This document shows, in pieces, positions 11,332 to 24,400 of a stretch of 64,000 bases of DNA. The stretch comes from Diospyros lotus (Eukaryota > Streptophyta > Magnoliopsida > Ericales > Ebenaceae), in the NCBI RefSeq assembly GCF_014633365.1, contig NC_068344.1, forward strand, positions 37,012,670-37,076,669. The letters run 5' to 3'. The notes beneath the pieces were generated by a model. That model did no database searches, was not told where the DNA came from, and saw nothing but the letters and a program-made list of their open reading frames with translations. The position numbers and the translations under genes were made by a program. Position 1 is the first letter of the stretch. Every line of letters begins with the position of its first letter.

Positions 11332-14300
11332 ATGGGAGCGGCCAAGGACGGCGTCGTCTCCACCAACAAGCCCAGGCTGAAGAGAGAAGATTGCAAGCGC
11401 ACCAAACACGACTCTGTTTTCTCCCAGTGGAAGGTACTCTCTCTCTCTCTCTCTACATGTGTATATGTAATCTGCTGCAAGGCTGAGGATCAGTGAACAT
11501 CTCGATATGTGTTTATCTTCTCTTCTTAAGTATATGCTTGATTGAACAGATAGATCTATGTTCGTTTTTTTTTTTTTTTTCTATTAGTTCTGATGAAATT
11601 GCATGTATAGATGATGAGGCACATTGGATTTGGTAATTCCTTTTCTTGTTTATTATTTGGGGTTATCTATGGTGGAAATCTGCTGAATCTTTTCCTGTGA
11701 ATGAGCATTCAAATTGATAGAATATAAGCCAGTATTATGCCCTAATTCAGCATCCATCAATGACCCCTCTGGCCTCATATTCAGGTTTGGAAATTGAGAT
11801 TCTTACATAACTTCTACACAGAAAGTGGCAATTGAATGATGGGACAGTGCCATTTATGCAATTCCGATTCACTTTAGTGGGTTGTTCAGAAACCCTTTGC
11901 TAGGGTTGGGTCCTTTCCCTTATGAGAGATTTGCAGAAGAAAAGAGACCGTTTCTCAGCTTGAACTCGTGATTTTTGGGCCACAAAGGAACAACCCTATG
12001 CTTCTATTAAGGCTCTTGCTCTTCGGTTGTTAATTGTTCTCTTCTGAATGGATGTAAATTAGCCACAGCATTACAGCATTTTGCTTGATAGTTCTTGTAC
12101 AAGGCTCTGCTTGTATGGCATTACTTTTCTTGTAATTGTGAAAATGGATTTTCAGGGGACTGTCAGTCCTTTCGATCATGTATATATATGGTTGTCTTCT
12201 ATGATGCACAAAAACGCCTCGAGGCTGTCATTTTGGCATTTCTGAAACGTTTCCTGTATCGAAATGTCATTTTCCCATTTTCGTTTCGTATCATAGCCGT
12301 TTTCCGTTTCGGTTTATGTGCAACTTAGGTTGTCTTGTAGAAGTTTCTAATAATGGTTTCTGCATCTTACCAAGGCGTCTTAAATGAGCCAAACGTTGCT
12401 TGAAATGTTGTATAGAAACTTCAGCCCATGGTACTTGATCCCATTAAACAAGATAACAAAAAGAAGACCATTCTGTGCAACTGTGGAGATACTTGAATCC
12501 TTCAATGAAACATTCTCTGTATTTCTTTTTCATTCAGGTTCTGGTCGGGCCCTCTGATTGGGAAGACCATTTCACAGGGAAGGAAGGCGCACAGAGGTAT
12601 AGGGTTCAAAATCTTCCAAATTGTGCTTCCTGTTCAGGGCTCTATGAGCTTGGTGTAGTTGTGCCACATAATAGGAAGCTTGATACGAACAATATAGTTC
12701 CAGTTTACCTCGGACAAGCTGACAATGTCAGGACTAGGCTGCAGTGTTATGGCCGTGGAGGATCTCATTTGGAGAATGACAAGTCAAATGGCAAGCCAAA
12801 TGACCCTGTCAAACAGCCTAGTCCTGGTTTGTTTACAGAGATCTTCTCCAGGGCCTGCTCTGTTGTGTATCGATGGGCTCCTGTAAGTACATCTTCATGT
12901 CCCCTTTTTGAATTACTTGATGTTTGTTGGCTAGTTTGGTTTGGCACTCTAGAACACAAGTTTGAGTTGTAGAAACAACTTCTATTCCCCCCCCCCCCCC
13001 CCCCACAAAAAAAAAAAGCCAAGGGAACACTGCGTGGCCTCGTGGCAAGACCAATCATAACGTGATAATTCTTCCCAAGTTCACTTGTGCAATTGTAAAT
13101 GAGCACTTTAAATAAAATATGATTAAATAGTATAAATGGTCATTGAACTTTGCACGAAGGTATAAAAAGATTACTAAACTTTAATTTGTAGTAAAAATGT
13201 TACTGAACTTCAATTTAGTATACGATTCCATAACTATCGTCAATTACTGTTAAAAGAGACTAATAGAATGTTGACGTGACTAATAACATGGATGGTTAAA
13301 CAGTACAAATGATCACTGATCTTCGCATAAAAATACAAAAATGTCACTGAATTTTGTACTAAAATACAAAAACGTGCTTCTTTTAACGGCAATTGACAGT
13401 AATTATAGAATTGTATACTAAATTGAAGTTCAGTGACATTTTGGCTACAAATTGAAGTTCAGTAACCTTTTTGTATCTTAATACAAAGTTCGATGACCAT
13501 TTATGCTATTTAGCAAATAAAATACCAACAGCAAAACAAGTTTCATGAAATATAATTCTGGCTATTTCCAAGACTAAAGTACAATGATTTCTGCATGGTA
13601 AAATGGTGCTGATTAGGCATTGCTGTGAAATTTCTACTGTCGTAAGAATCACCTGTAAATAACACTTTTATAAGACTGAAGGGCATACAGATACAGATAG
13701 AAGGACACATTCATGCATGGTTACTACATCTCATCGACTAATGCACATTGTTGAGTGGTTACTGGCCTGTCCTCATTCCCTTCCCCTAATGTTGGACAGA
13801 TGAAAGATAAGAGGGATGCTGAAAGAATAGAAGCTCAGCTGCTCGATGCATTTGATTATGCATGGAACAAAGAGAATAATGATGCACGCCGGCCTACTGA
13901 TATCTACCAGAAACTTGATCAAATCACTTTGCGATATGGCCTATTCTCTGCCATTGCCAAGAAGCTCGAGAGCTTCCATCATCAGAAGGAAAAGGGTATC
14001 AGAATTGAAGCTTGCAAGCCATTTCAATCAGAAAATGGATACTGTGATCAGAGTGATAGTCTCCTCTCCCGAATCGTTAAAGTCAGCCGGTCACACCCAA
14101 GATCAGTGTCACAGGGACATGGTTCCGATTGGGACCATTCCACTCCCAGAATTTGTGGGGTGGCCTTAGGTCAAGGGTCTGTTTGCAGAAGGCTGCCAGT
14201 AGAAGGAAGGAGAAGGTGTGCAGAACACAAAGGGATGAAAATCAATGGTTCCACCTTGAAGTTGATTGAAAGGGAATCACTTATTTGTGATGGTTACTCG

Positions 14301-14552
14301 GCTTCAAGTTTCAGCTGTGACACATTGAAGCCCCAAATGGTTGTGGGTTTTTGCCCTATTGGGTCCCCAGTCCAAACCCTCCCTGTTGCTATTCCTACTT
14401 TTGGGAAGGACTCTGTTCCCATTTGTGGCCTTAGCTTGGGCGATGGTACCATCTGTAAGAGACAGCCAGTCCGAGGGAGGAAAAGGTGTGAAGAGCATAA
14501 AGGAAGAAGGATTGCATCAACCATGTCCAAGTTGAGAACAGAAAGTGAATAA
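11332..14552 (+). CDS. EFFECTOR OF TRANSCRIPTION (ET2/HRT)-like protein
   Basis: Three exons, 11332-11433, 12538-12882 and 13800-14552, join in frame to 399 aa with GT-AG junctions. The N-terminus has RLKREDCKRTKHDSVFS. A GIY-YIG-like domain follows, with GLYELG at residues 68-73 and PVYLGQ at 89-94. Two C-terminal HRT repeats each have the spacing C-x9-C-x10-C-x2-H: Cys268, 278, 289 and His292, and Cys358, 368, 379 and His382. In the plant ET/HRT family these Cys repeats bind zinc and DNA, and the proteins are nuclear regulators linked to gibberellin response, differentiation and DNA methylation state. An in-frame Met at 11305 would add nine residues; 11332 is preferred because it starts MGAAKDG. 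A hAT element abuts the 5' side and intron 2 holds a Mutator-like foldback. Arabidopsis relatives include ET1 and ET2 (At5g56780). Confidence 0.92.
12185..12330 (+). repeat. Dispersed repeat, fragment in ET intron 1
   Basis: This contains tatgatgcacaaaaacgcct...gtcattttggcatttctgaaacgtttc, matching the head of the 10388-10760 repeat. It is truncated and lies within intron 1 of the ET-like gene. Confidence 0.6.
12987..13017. repeat. Poly-C run followed by poly-A run
   Basis: Eighteen consecutive C (12987-13004) are followed by a run of A, in ET intron 2. Homopolymer lengths here may be sequencing-sensitive. Confidence 0.9.
13120..13514. mobile_element. Mutator-like foldback element in ET intron 2
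   Basis: Long terminal inverted repeats (left: aaatagtataaatggtcatt; right is its near reverse complement) are bounded by a perfect 10-bp direct repeat aaataaaata at 13110-13119 and 13515-13524. Length is 395 bp with no coding capacity. Long TIRs with TSDs of 8-11 bp are the Mutator (MULE) signature. Internal phrases of the type gtcactgaacttt are shared with 27505-28436. Confidence 0.85.
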
Positions 14553-15419
14553 CAGTATGCAAGTGATAATGTTCCGGAGCAAGCTTCCTCTGCTAAACCT
14601 TGATTTTTATTAAATTTATTTTAGGGGGGGGCGAGTCATTCTTTGTTGTTAGCCAACTCGACTTAATGGATTAAGCTTATTTTAGGTGGCAAGACATTCT
14701 TTGTTGTTAGCCAACCCTACTTAATGGATTAAGGATTGTGATTATTATTATATTTATTTTTTTGATAAGTTTGAGATGATATTTAGTTAAGCTTAAAAAT
14801 CCGTCAATACTAATTTTAAAACTGTGAATTAATTTCTTTAAAAAACTTATTCTATTTGACTAGATCTGAATGTACATAAGACTAAAAATAAGTTAATTTT
14901 TTAAAACTCATGTCTTCATAGACTATTCAATGCTAGTACACCTCTTTATATTAACATTTTTAAATAAGATATCAGATGTATAAAACTTTTATAACTCATA
15001 TCATGCATGTCCCTAAAATGGCATGCAAAGAATGTTTATTCACATGAACCCATATCCTTGCTTTTCTATCAATCTCTAATTCTGATTGGCCACAGGCGTA
15101 TGATCATTATGCTGTAATCGAATCATTCTATTCCACCTCTTATAAAGAAAAAGTTAGTTCATAACTTCTAAGAATAGATAAATTGGCTCTCAATTTTGAA
15201 AAGAACATCACATCTCATGTCAATGAGTAAATAAGATCTTCAAGCAAATAAGACCTAACAATAACTACTTTTGAAGAGGTATGAGCTTGTAGCAACATGC
15301 TAATGAAGCTTCAAATTCATGGCTGCAAAGAGCAAACCAAAGACCACTCAATGGGTAAAAGTTTCCTTGTTTTCGCTTATATATAGAGGGATGAAATACA
15401 GATTCTTCGGGGGATTAGT
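14553..15419. other. Convergent 3' spacer, ET-like gene / prefoldin 1
   Basis: Holds the 3' UTR regions of two convergent genes. Apart from the LINE-tail duplication at 14618-14736, no gene or clear repeat was seen. Confidence 0.6.
14618..14736 (+). repeat. Duplicated RTE-LINE 3' tail
   Basis: Two adjacent copies of about 58 bp contain cattctttgttgttagccaa...cttaatggattaag. The agccaaccc-acttaatggattaagg motif matches the 3' end of RTE-type LINEs, and the LINE at 51590-53262 ends with a comparable ctgaccccacttaat...attaaggc. It lies about 70 bp after the ET stop codon, probably in the 3' UTR. Confidence 0.6.
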
Positions 15420-18400
15420 TCACATTACAGACATTGACATTATCTGACGAGCAAGGCCTGGATCTTGCTTCAACAACTCCGTCAGGTTGTTCTCCACTTC
15501 TGCAATCTGCTTCTCTAAGTACTCTTTTGAACTCTGCAAGATTGAACAACGTTTATTTTTCCCATTTAAGCGACAATCAGTACTTACTATCTTCAGAGGC
15601 TCATGACTCTAATCCAAGTTTTGGATAATGAAGCTTGTTAGCATAGCCATACATGGAGGTCAAGTGTGCACCCATAAGCTTGAATGTCCGAGCATTGCAA
15701 GATCAAATGTAATGATACGAAATCACAAATTGTTGTAGTCGTGTTTGAGGTAGTGCTGAAATTACTGAAATGCTTGCGGCGAGAAACCAGACTAACCACG
15801 GCTAGGGGCAATGATACCACCCCTCCAGTGAGCTGACTTCCAGTTATTCAACAATTTATAACTAAAGGAAACCCATCTAAGATATCCAAATGACAGATTT
15901 TCTGTGTGGCACTATATTTGGAGAAATATTTGTTATCCATTATTGGATATCTATTTGTTCAAAGAAAACAGCTGTATAGTATCCTGGAAACTAGGTAGTA
16001 ATATGTACTAGTCTAACTCTAATTATATCGTGTTTTGATTTCTGTTCCCCATAACTCTGGAACAATTGATCTTCCAGGTAACATGGTTTCAGTGCCCCTA
16101 ACTAAAATTTTATACGTCCAAGTCCCTAGATCTGACAGCTTTTATGCAAAACAAAGGGTGAGATTAGGTACAAAAATAACCTTCCCTCAACTCTCATGAA
16201 GTGGGGAGCCTTGTGCATTGGGAATGACCTTTATAATGTGGTCTGTCAACAAGAAATAAGCTCATTATTTTCAATATCTTATCCTTGAAATCAAATTCCA
16301 TCAATTTCAAACCTCCCAAGTTCATGATATAACTACGGGAAACTAGTAAAAATCATTAAGGCAAATGGATAAAGTAACTACAAATCTTAGTAATCATTAA
16401 GGTGCATGTATTAGACATGAATACCAAGTATACATGAATTTATGTATAAAGATGCTTTAGGCCCACATTTGATAACTTTAATTTTGAATAATGAAGCATG
16501 GAAAACTCACCTGCAGAGAAGCAATTGCAGTTTCACTATCTTTGAGCTTTTGTTCCTGTTCCTCCATTAAAATTGATTTGGGCTCTAACAAAAACCTGAC
16601 CAACAATTGAAGGGGAGAAAAACAAGGAAATAAGGACAAGTTAGGTGAAGGTGAAAAACAAGAGATAAATCCTTCAAAACATATTGCATCCAATCCCAGC
16701 AAATCATAAAATTAGGTTTAACGACAAATCTTTAGATCGTATATATGTTGTGTAGAACTCACGTTCTCCCTGCAAAAGAAGAAGATTTAGATGTTAAATG
16801 TAACAAAACTCCTAGAGAATAACAAAAGGCAAGGACACCAGTTTGGTGGATGCCATATCAACAACTAGAGAAGAGATTAGACAGCTTATATAACTACACA
16901 CAAAAGATGCATTTAATCTATCTAAACAAAATGCCATAACTGAACACATTAGCTGCAACTGTAACTATGGCAGTTAATAAAACAGGAATGCTAGCAATAG
17001 TAAAATTATTCACAATCAGTGAGGAGATGATAAAACAGATTATCTCAAATCACCGGTACCAAAAGATGCATTAACTCTATTTGAACAAAAGGCGGTCACT
17101 ATGGATAGACTACTTGCAACTGTATACAAACATCTATGTGTCCTTTAGATTTTGTATACCTATAGCCTTGTAGGTATTTGTATCATCGGACAACTGTCGT
17201 AGCTCCTCCAAAGTTAGATAAGCACGCTTCTTTTCTGTTTCTTTATTTCTCATCTGGTTCTGGACCTGGAGATCATGGATTCTCAGTATCAGTTTAAAAC
17301 ACAAGGATAACAAATTCTTCAAATGCTAAAGAATATTAGGGAGTTCAGAAATTTGAATTGTCCAGTCAGTTATCTGGAAACTGGTTAATGATGATCAGGA
17401 ATGAAGATTGGCAGTGTATATGGTTGTTTCTCCATGAAAATAGAATGCACAGGATAAGCATTGAATGGAAGTCGATTTCAAAAGGCATATAGTGAAGTTT
17501 ATTTGCCTTCTTATCAATGAGATATGAAGGCTGTGGAAAGGATGCAGAAACAGGATTCTTCTATGCTTCAAGTATGTTGAAATGCTCTTTGCTCCTTGTA
17601 AGTCAGATGCATCAGAGCTTATTCAAATGGGTTCCTCTGGCCTATACCAGCGGCAATTCAACAAGTCTGATAATGTGAGAAGTTCTACCAGATGTAGCAT
17701 TCAACAGGTGTGCTCCATTTCTGTTATTTTCCTCCATAAAGATTGGATAATTCTCTCTCATCTAGATCTACAAGGGCAATTCTCTACCATTCTATAACAA
17801 GGAGATAAAAAGACTCTGAAGAGCTAGCATAGATTTTCCATTTTCTGGTGTTTGCTTTATTTAGTGACAAGCCAGGAGTCTTCCATGTGTAGGATCAGTT
17901 TCTAGTTTCTCTAGTAGGACTTGTTCCAGCTCACTTCCCTTGTCAGATTGTTGAGAGATTAGAAGCAAGAGAAGGCCATCCATATTCAGAGCTAAAACGG
18001 AACTCAGATGGGAATATAACTCTTATATATGTGGAGATGATGGAACAAATGTACTCCATTATCAGAGGAGGCAAGAAGGCCCCCAAGAGAAACAGTAAAG
18101 ACATGATTTAACATGCAGCAAAGAAGGCAAAGGTTAGGGGGTTTGATATTTGTTATACTCTAAGCTATCAAGTGCCATCAACTTGGCGCCATCTGCATGG
18201 CAAGTGAGTAGTTCCATGAGCCCTCCCTCTAGAGATTGAGCATATTGTTAGGCCTCCGGTGCTATGGACTTACCAAAGGCGCTACAAGAATCAAAGGGAG
18301 GATGGTGACACAGCTGGATGGCGTAACAACCAGCATGTGTGCCAAGGGTAGAGTGGGAACTTACACAAACCAACATGTGCATAACCAAATACGATTATGG

Positions 18401-21400
18401 AAGGGGGGATAACAACCTATAAATAGGGATTAGAAGAGAAAGAAAGGGAAGAATATTGAGTAGAATTGCAGGAGAGATCTGGGTCTCTCGAATGCCCATT
18501 CTTGTCTTTGTTTACATGTTTTTTTCTTGTAATTTGGAGTTGAAATACTAGCAGTGACTATCCTAATTCATTGGAACCCTGTCTATAGTCTTGAATCTCA
18601 TCAATTTTGGTATCAGAGCATCACCGATCCTAATGGTGAACCTGACTGACCGAGTGGGTGAGTTGGAAGGCAGGATGGAAGGCATGCAATGGAGTGTTGA
18701 ATCGGTGGAGAAGAATGTAGCGGACTTGCTGGAACAGTTCGCTTGGATGAGAACGAGATGGGAAGAACAGGAGAGGGAGAGGAAGAACAAGGAGAAGCTG
18801 GGAGGCCAGCCTCTGAAATTCGCCCAAGATTCAGAAGTGACACCGGAAATCGGGATGAGGCGAGTGGAGGCAGGGGGTTTCGAGGGGGGGTGGCGTCCGG
18901 AGGGCCGAGGCCGACAGTTGGAGATGCCCCTTTTTCGAAGGCGAAGACCTCAATGGCTGGATATTTCGATCCAATAGATACTTCGCAGTGAATGGGCTGA
19001 CTAAAGAAGAGAAGACGGACACGACAGCGTTGTGCTTGGAGGGTGTTGCGCTCTTGTGGTTTCAATGGGAGGAGAAGCGGCGAAGGGTTAGGAGCTGGGA
19101 GGGCTTCAAGTTCCTAATAAGGAACCGCTTCCGACCCACCCAAGAAGGCTCAATCGAAGAGCGTTTTCTCGCCCTCCGGCAAAAAGGAACTATCAAGGAG
19201 TACCGCCAATGCTTCGAGGCATTGGCATCGCCCCTTGAAAACCTGCTGGAAGCCATGCTAGAGGGGCATTTCATCAATGGACTGCAACCTGATATCAAAG
19301 CCGAGTTGAGGGTGTTGAGGCCGAGGGTCTTAGAGCAAATGATGGACTTAGGCCAATGCATAAAAGAGCGGAATCAGGTGGCGTGGGTGGTTCAGGGTCG
19401 AACAAGGGACAAGCCATGCTGAACCCAGCTCAAACTTATCAGCGAAGGGGAATTCTACCACCCTTCCAGCAGCCCTAAAAACAAACGATGATCAGTCCTA
19501 ATTCTTATCGACCACAAGCCATGGGGAGAGGGAACAACCCACCCTTCAAGCGGCTTAGCGAAACTGAGTGGAAGGCAAAAAGAGATAAGGCCTATACTTT
19601 AGGTGCGATGAGAAGTATACTATAGGCCATAGGTGTCGAAACAAAGAGCTGCAAGTGCTTATGATATACGATGAAGAGGTAGACGAGGAGGTAGATGGGA
19701 GAGAACTGAAAGAAAAGCAAGATCGCTACGGGGCAAGCAGCGTAGTTCAAAAATTTTGAACCTTACCCTGATCCCGGCGATTGGATCAACGTCGAAATTA
19801 AATCATTCACATACAAATAAAATAAATCTAACCTTTAGATTTTTGAGTCGTTCGCAGATTCGAGCCGTCCAAGCGTCCGGACTCTAGCTCGTGATACACG
19901 ACACGCATCCGTTGGCAAGGAGAAAGGAATATGAGTGCTAGCTCCTTCTCCTTTTGCGGCTTGTGTATGGACGGAAAAAGAACGTCCTCGTTTCGTATTG
20001 ATATCAAAAGAAACGAGAAAGAGTGAACGAAAAACTACACCAAAAACTCACTTATTTGGGCAACCCATACAGGGGTATTTATAAGGAGCTCTAGGGTTTC
20101 TTAAACCCTAATGGATATAGGCCAGCTCATTTAATTTAGTCCAACTAGGAACTTAATTAAATGGGTTTATTCTAGTCCAACTAGAAATATAATTAAATGG
20201 CCCAAAATATTTTGGTCCAAATCTAATTCAAGCCCAAATATAATATTTAATATTTGGCCCAAATCCAATTTAGTCTAAATATAATATTTAATTTAATATT
20301 TGGCCCAAATCCAATTTAGTCCAAATATTAACTTAAGCCCAAATATATTTTATTTCCTATTTGTCACTCCAACAAATAGAAAATTATTAAATTAGAAACT
20401 CATTCATAATTTAATCAATTGTTATTTTAGGAAACTTTTTCTATTATGACGACTCCTCGTCATATCGACGTCATTACGTCTATTTGTTCTTTTTTCGTGA
20501 AAACTTACGACGGCACAATTTCTTGCCGAAGTGTCCTACTTAACCATACGTCCACTCTCCTGATTTAAGCCAGGGACCGTGCCTATTGCGTATGACTCAT
20601 TAGGCTTCCGAATATGTTGGCAATGTGTCGGTATGAACACATAAGACAAGATTGGCCTCTAGTAAGGATGCCTACCCAATTATTCAGAAGGATTCATAAT
20701 CCGCAAATAACCTTTCACGAGCATGGTTACCGTGTAATTCGATCCTCTCGTCAATGTATCTTATGTGATCTCAAGTCTGGTAATGTGTTGCTTGATTATG
20801 ATCACATGAGTTTTTCTTCGGTCATCCGGATATCTTTACTTAATAGAAAGTGAATCAATAACTCCTTATTGATCTCTTTCACCATGGCCATGGATTTAAA
20901 GTGAATATCCACCAAAGACGCCTTAAATACATCATCCTCTATGAAGGGATAGACGAGTCCCATCTTGGCTATACACCCATCTCCATAAGCCTCGCGATAT
21001 ACCCAACGATCGCCCACATGCAGCCTTTATCTAGGCCCATCGAAACGATGTCAAAGCATACCGGTCTTCTTATGAGATGACCGTGACAACCTCAGGTCCA
21101 ATGATTAGTTACACCCATTTCGTATGAGAATACCATCAACATATAACCAAAATGGATTCTCATGGCGAGTCATGTCCAATGACACGTTCTCCAACATTGG
21201 TCACCTATGTATTTGTCTAGGCATCCCCATGCCTATGGGTGTGAGACCCCCATTGCTATCACATAGCAAAAACATAGCACATACAAGTCTTACCGCAATT
21301 GTCAATGTCCATTCTTAACATTGCTACGACTTGGGACGTTTAATGATGTCTAGAAATTGTGATGCATCATCTCACATCTTTAAAGATTTATCACAGTATA

Positions 21401-24400
21401 CATCATATGGACTTTTATCTAGTTTCATTCGGTTATTACAATAATAACAAGAAACTAATAGAATGACTTCTTGTGAATTTGAACAACTCCTTATTCAAAT
21501 AATAAACATGATTACAATTGTCAGTGTACAACATGCCCAATCTGATTGGATCTAGAGCACCTATACTAACATGTTTAGGTGCAATGAGAAGTATACTATA
21601 GGCCATAGGTGCCGAAACAAGGAGCTGCAAGTGCTTATGATATACGATAAAGAGGTAGACGAGGAGGTAGATGGGGGAGAACTGTTGGAAGAAATCACAG
21701 CGAGCTTGGGCAAAGTGGGGAGGTCATTGAGCTCTCCATGAATTCGGTAGTTGGATTAACCACACCACAAACTATGAAGCTTAAAGGAGATATAGAGGGG
21801 CAGCCGGAGGTGGTGCTCATCGACGAAGGAGCCACCCACAACTTCATTGCAACAGATTTGGTGGAGCTGTTGGGCCTGCAGATGACGGAAACAGCTGGGT
21901 ATGGGGTGATCATGGGGATCGGGGTGGCCATACAAGGGGCGGGAATTTGCAAGGGGGTGAAGCTTACCCTCCAAAATTTACAAATTGTGGAAGATTTTTT
22001 GCCCCTGGAGTTGGGTAGTTCTGATGTGATCCTTGGGATGAAGTGGCTGGCAACAGTGGGGAAAATGAGAGTGGATTGGAAGGCTTTAACTATGAAGTTT
22101 CAGGTTGGGGGATTGGTCGTGACCTTGCAAGGAGATCCTAGCTTGAGCAAAAGCTTGGTATCCTTGAAAGCTATGATGAAGGCCTTCAAGGAGAATGGAG
22201 AAGGAATGCTGCTTGAACTAGGAATGATGGCAGCTGAATTCAATGAAAGTCGGATAGAGGTTATGTCGTTCCTTAAAGAGGTGTTAACTGAGTTTGAGGA
22301 GGTGTTCACAACACTAGAGGGGCTGCCTCCTTCCAGAAAAAAAGATCATGCAATCAACCTACTTCTAGGCACGATACTGGTCAGTGTGCGGCCTTATCGT
22401 TACCCTTACCTACAGAAAAACGAGATCGAGAAGATGGTAGGAAAGATGCTAGCTGCGGGGATTATACAACCCAGTTCCAGCCCTTTTTCTAGTCCGATCT
22501 TGCTTGTCAAGAAGAAGGATGGAGGGTGGCGTTTTTGTGTGGATTATAGGGCTTTGAATAAGGTGACTGTGCCCGACAAGTTTCCAATTCCAGTGATCAA
22601 GGAGCTATTGGATGAGCTTCATGGGGCCACAATTTTTTCTAAACTCAATCTTAAATCTGGGTATCATCAAATTCGCGTTAAGGCTGAAGATATTCCGAAG
22701 ACCACCTTCAGGACACATGAAGGTCATTACGAGTTCCTCGTCATGCCTTTCGGATTGACGAATGCACCAGCCACGTTTCAGTCATTGATGAACAACATTT
22801 TTAGGGAGCAATTGAGGCGATTTGTGTTAGTGTTTTTTGATGACATATTGGTTTTCAGCAGGGACTTTGAACAGCATGCACAACATTTATGTTGTGTTCT
22901 GGAGGTGCTAGCAACTAACCAGTTATTTGCAAATAGGAAGAAGTGCTTGTTTGGACAACTGTAAATTGAATACTTGGGCCACATCATATCACAGCAAGGG
23001 GTTTCAGCTTATTGTAGCAAGGTACAAGCTATGATGGATTGGCCCACTCCTACCACGTTGAAGGAATTGCGAGGTTTTCTTGGGCTTACGAAATATTATA
23101 GGCGCTTTGTTAAGGATTATGGCAGGTTGGCATGGCCTCTCACGGAGCGACTACAAAAGAACAATTTTTTTTGGGATGAGGCAGCCGAGCAAGCTTTCCA
23201 ACGGCTCAAGGCTGAAATGGTGTCCTACCTGTTTTAGCCTTACCAGATTTTGGCCAGCCATTTGTGGTTGAAACAGATGCGTCGAGACAAGGTATGGGGG
23301 CAATTTTAATGCAAGATCATAGACCTATTGCTTATTTCAGTCGTGCCTTTAATCAATTAGGAAGGAGGAAATCAGTTTATGAGCGAGAATTGATGGCCAT
23401 TGTGTTTGCAATGCAAAAGTGGAGGCATTACTTGTTGGGAAAGAAGTTTGTGGTCCGGACCGACCAAAAGAGCCTCAAATTTTTGATGGAGCAAAGGTTG
23501 GTGAGCCCCGAATATCATAAGTGGATGGTTAAATTAATGGGATTTCAGTTCGAAATTCAATATCGCCCCTGATTGAAAAATAAGGCAGCAGATGACTTGT
23601 CCCGCATCTGTCACTTGGCTGCCCTATTAGCCTTAACAGTCCCTAAGGTGCTCTACCTTGATCAATTGGCTCGGGAAGTAGAAGACAATGAGTTGCTACA
23701 AGGTGTTGTCAAGGATCTCCGGCTGGATCCTACCTCCAGACCCAATTTCCAATTGGTGGACAGCCACCTCCTCTACAAGAGCAGATTGTACCTACCAAAG
23801 GGCTCTTCTCTCATTTCTTTGCTATTACATGAGGGACATGATGGGAATGTAGGAGGACACTCGGGGTTTTTGAAAACCTACAAAAGGATTGCAGCTAATG
23901 TATATTGGGCGGGAATGAAGCGAGACATCCACCGGTATGTGAGTAATTGTGTTGTTTGCCAGCAAAACAAAGTGCTGGCCCTAAAGCCCGGAGGGCTTTT
24001 GCAGCCCCTTCCTATCCCAAATCAAATTTAGGATGACATGGCTATGGACTTCATCGAAGGCTTACCAAGGTCGGGCAAAATGGAGATGTGGCAGGGATCT
24101 TCATCAAGGAAGTTGTGAGGCTTCATGGTTTACCACGATCCATTGTATTCGATAGGGACAAGATTTTCATGAGCAGATTTTGGGAGGAATTGTTTCGCCT
24201 CCAAGGCACCAAGCTCCACCGCAACACAACTTACCATCCACAAACGGATGGTCAAACGAAGGTGCTTAATAGGACCTTGGAAACATACCTTCGTTGTTTT
24301 GCTTCCTCTAAACCTAAAGCTTGGTACATGTGGTTGCCTTGGGCTAAACTATGGTACAATACTTCATAACACACAGCCTCGAGAATGACACCATTCCAAG

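Noticed and set aside
16195..16240. Short gggagccttgtgcattggg segment in the prefoldin 1 gene
   Set aside because: Looks like a truncated SINE 3' end, but too short to annotate as an element.
18613..19065. 150-aa minus-strand open frame
   Set aside because: Antisense to the Reina gag region; composition explains the length.
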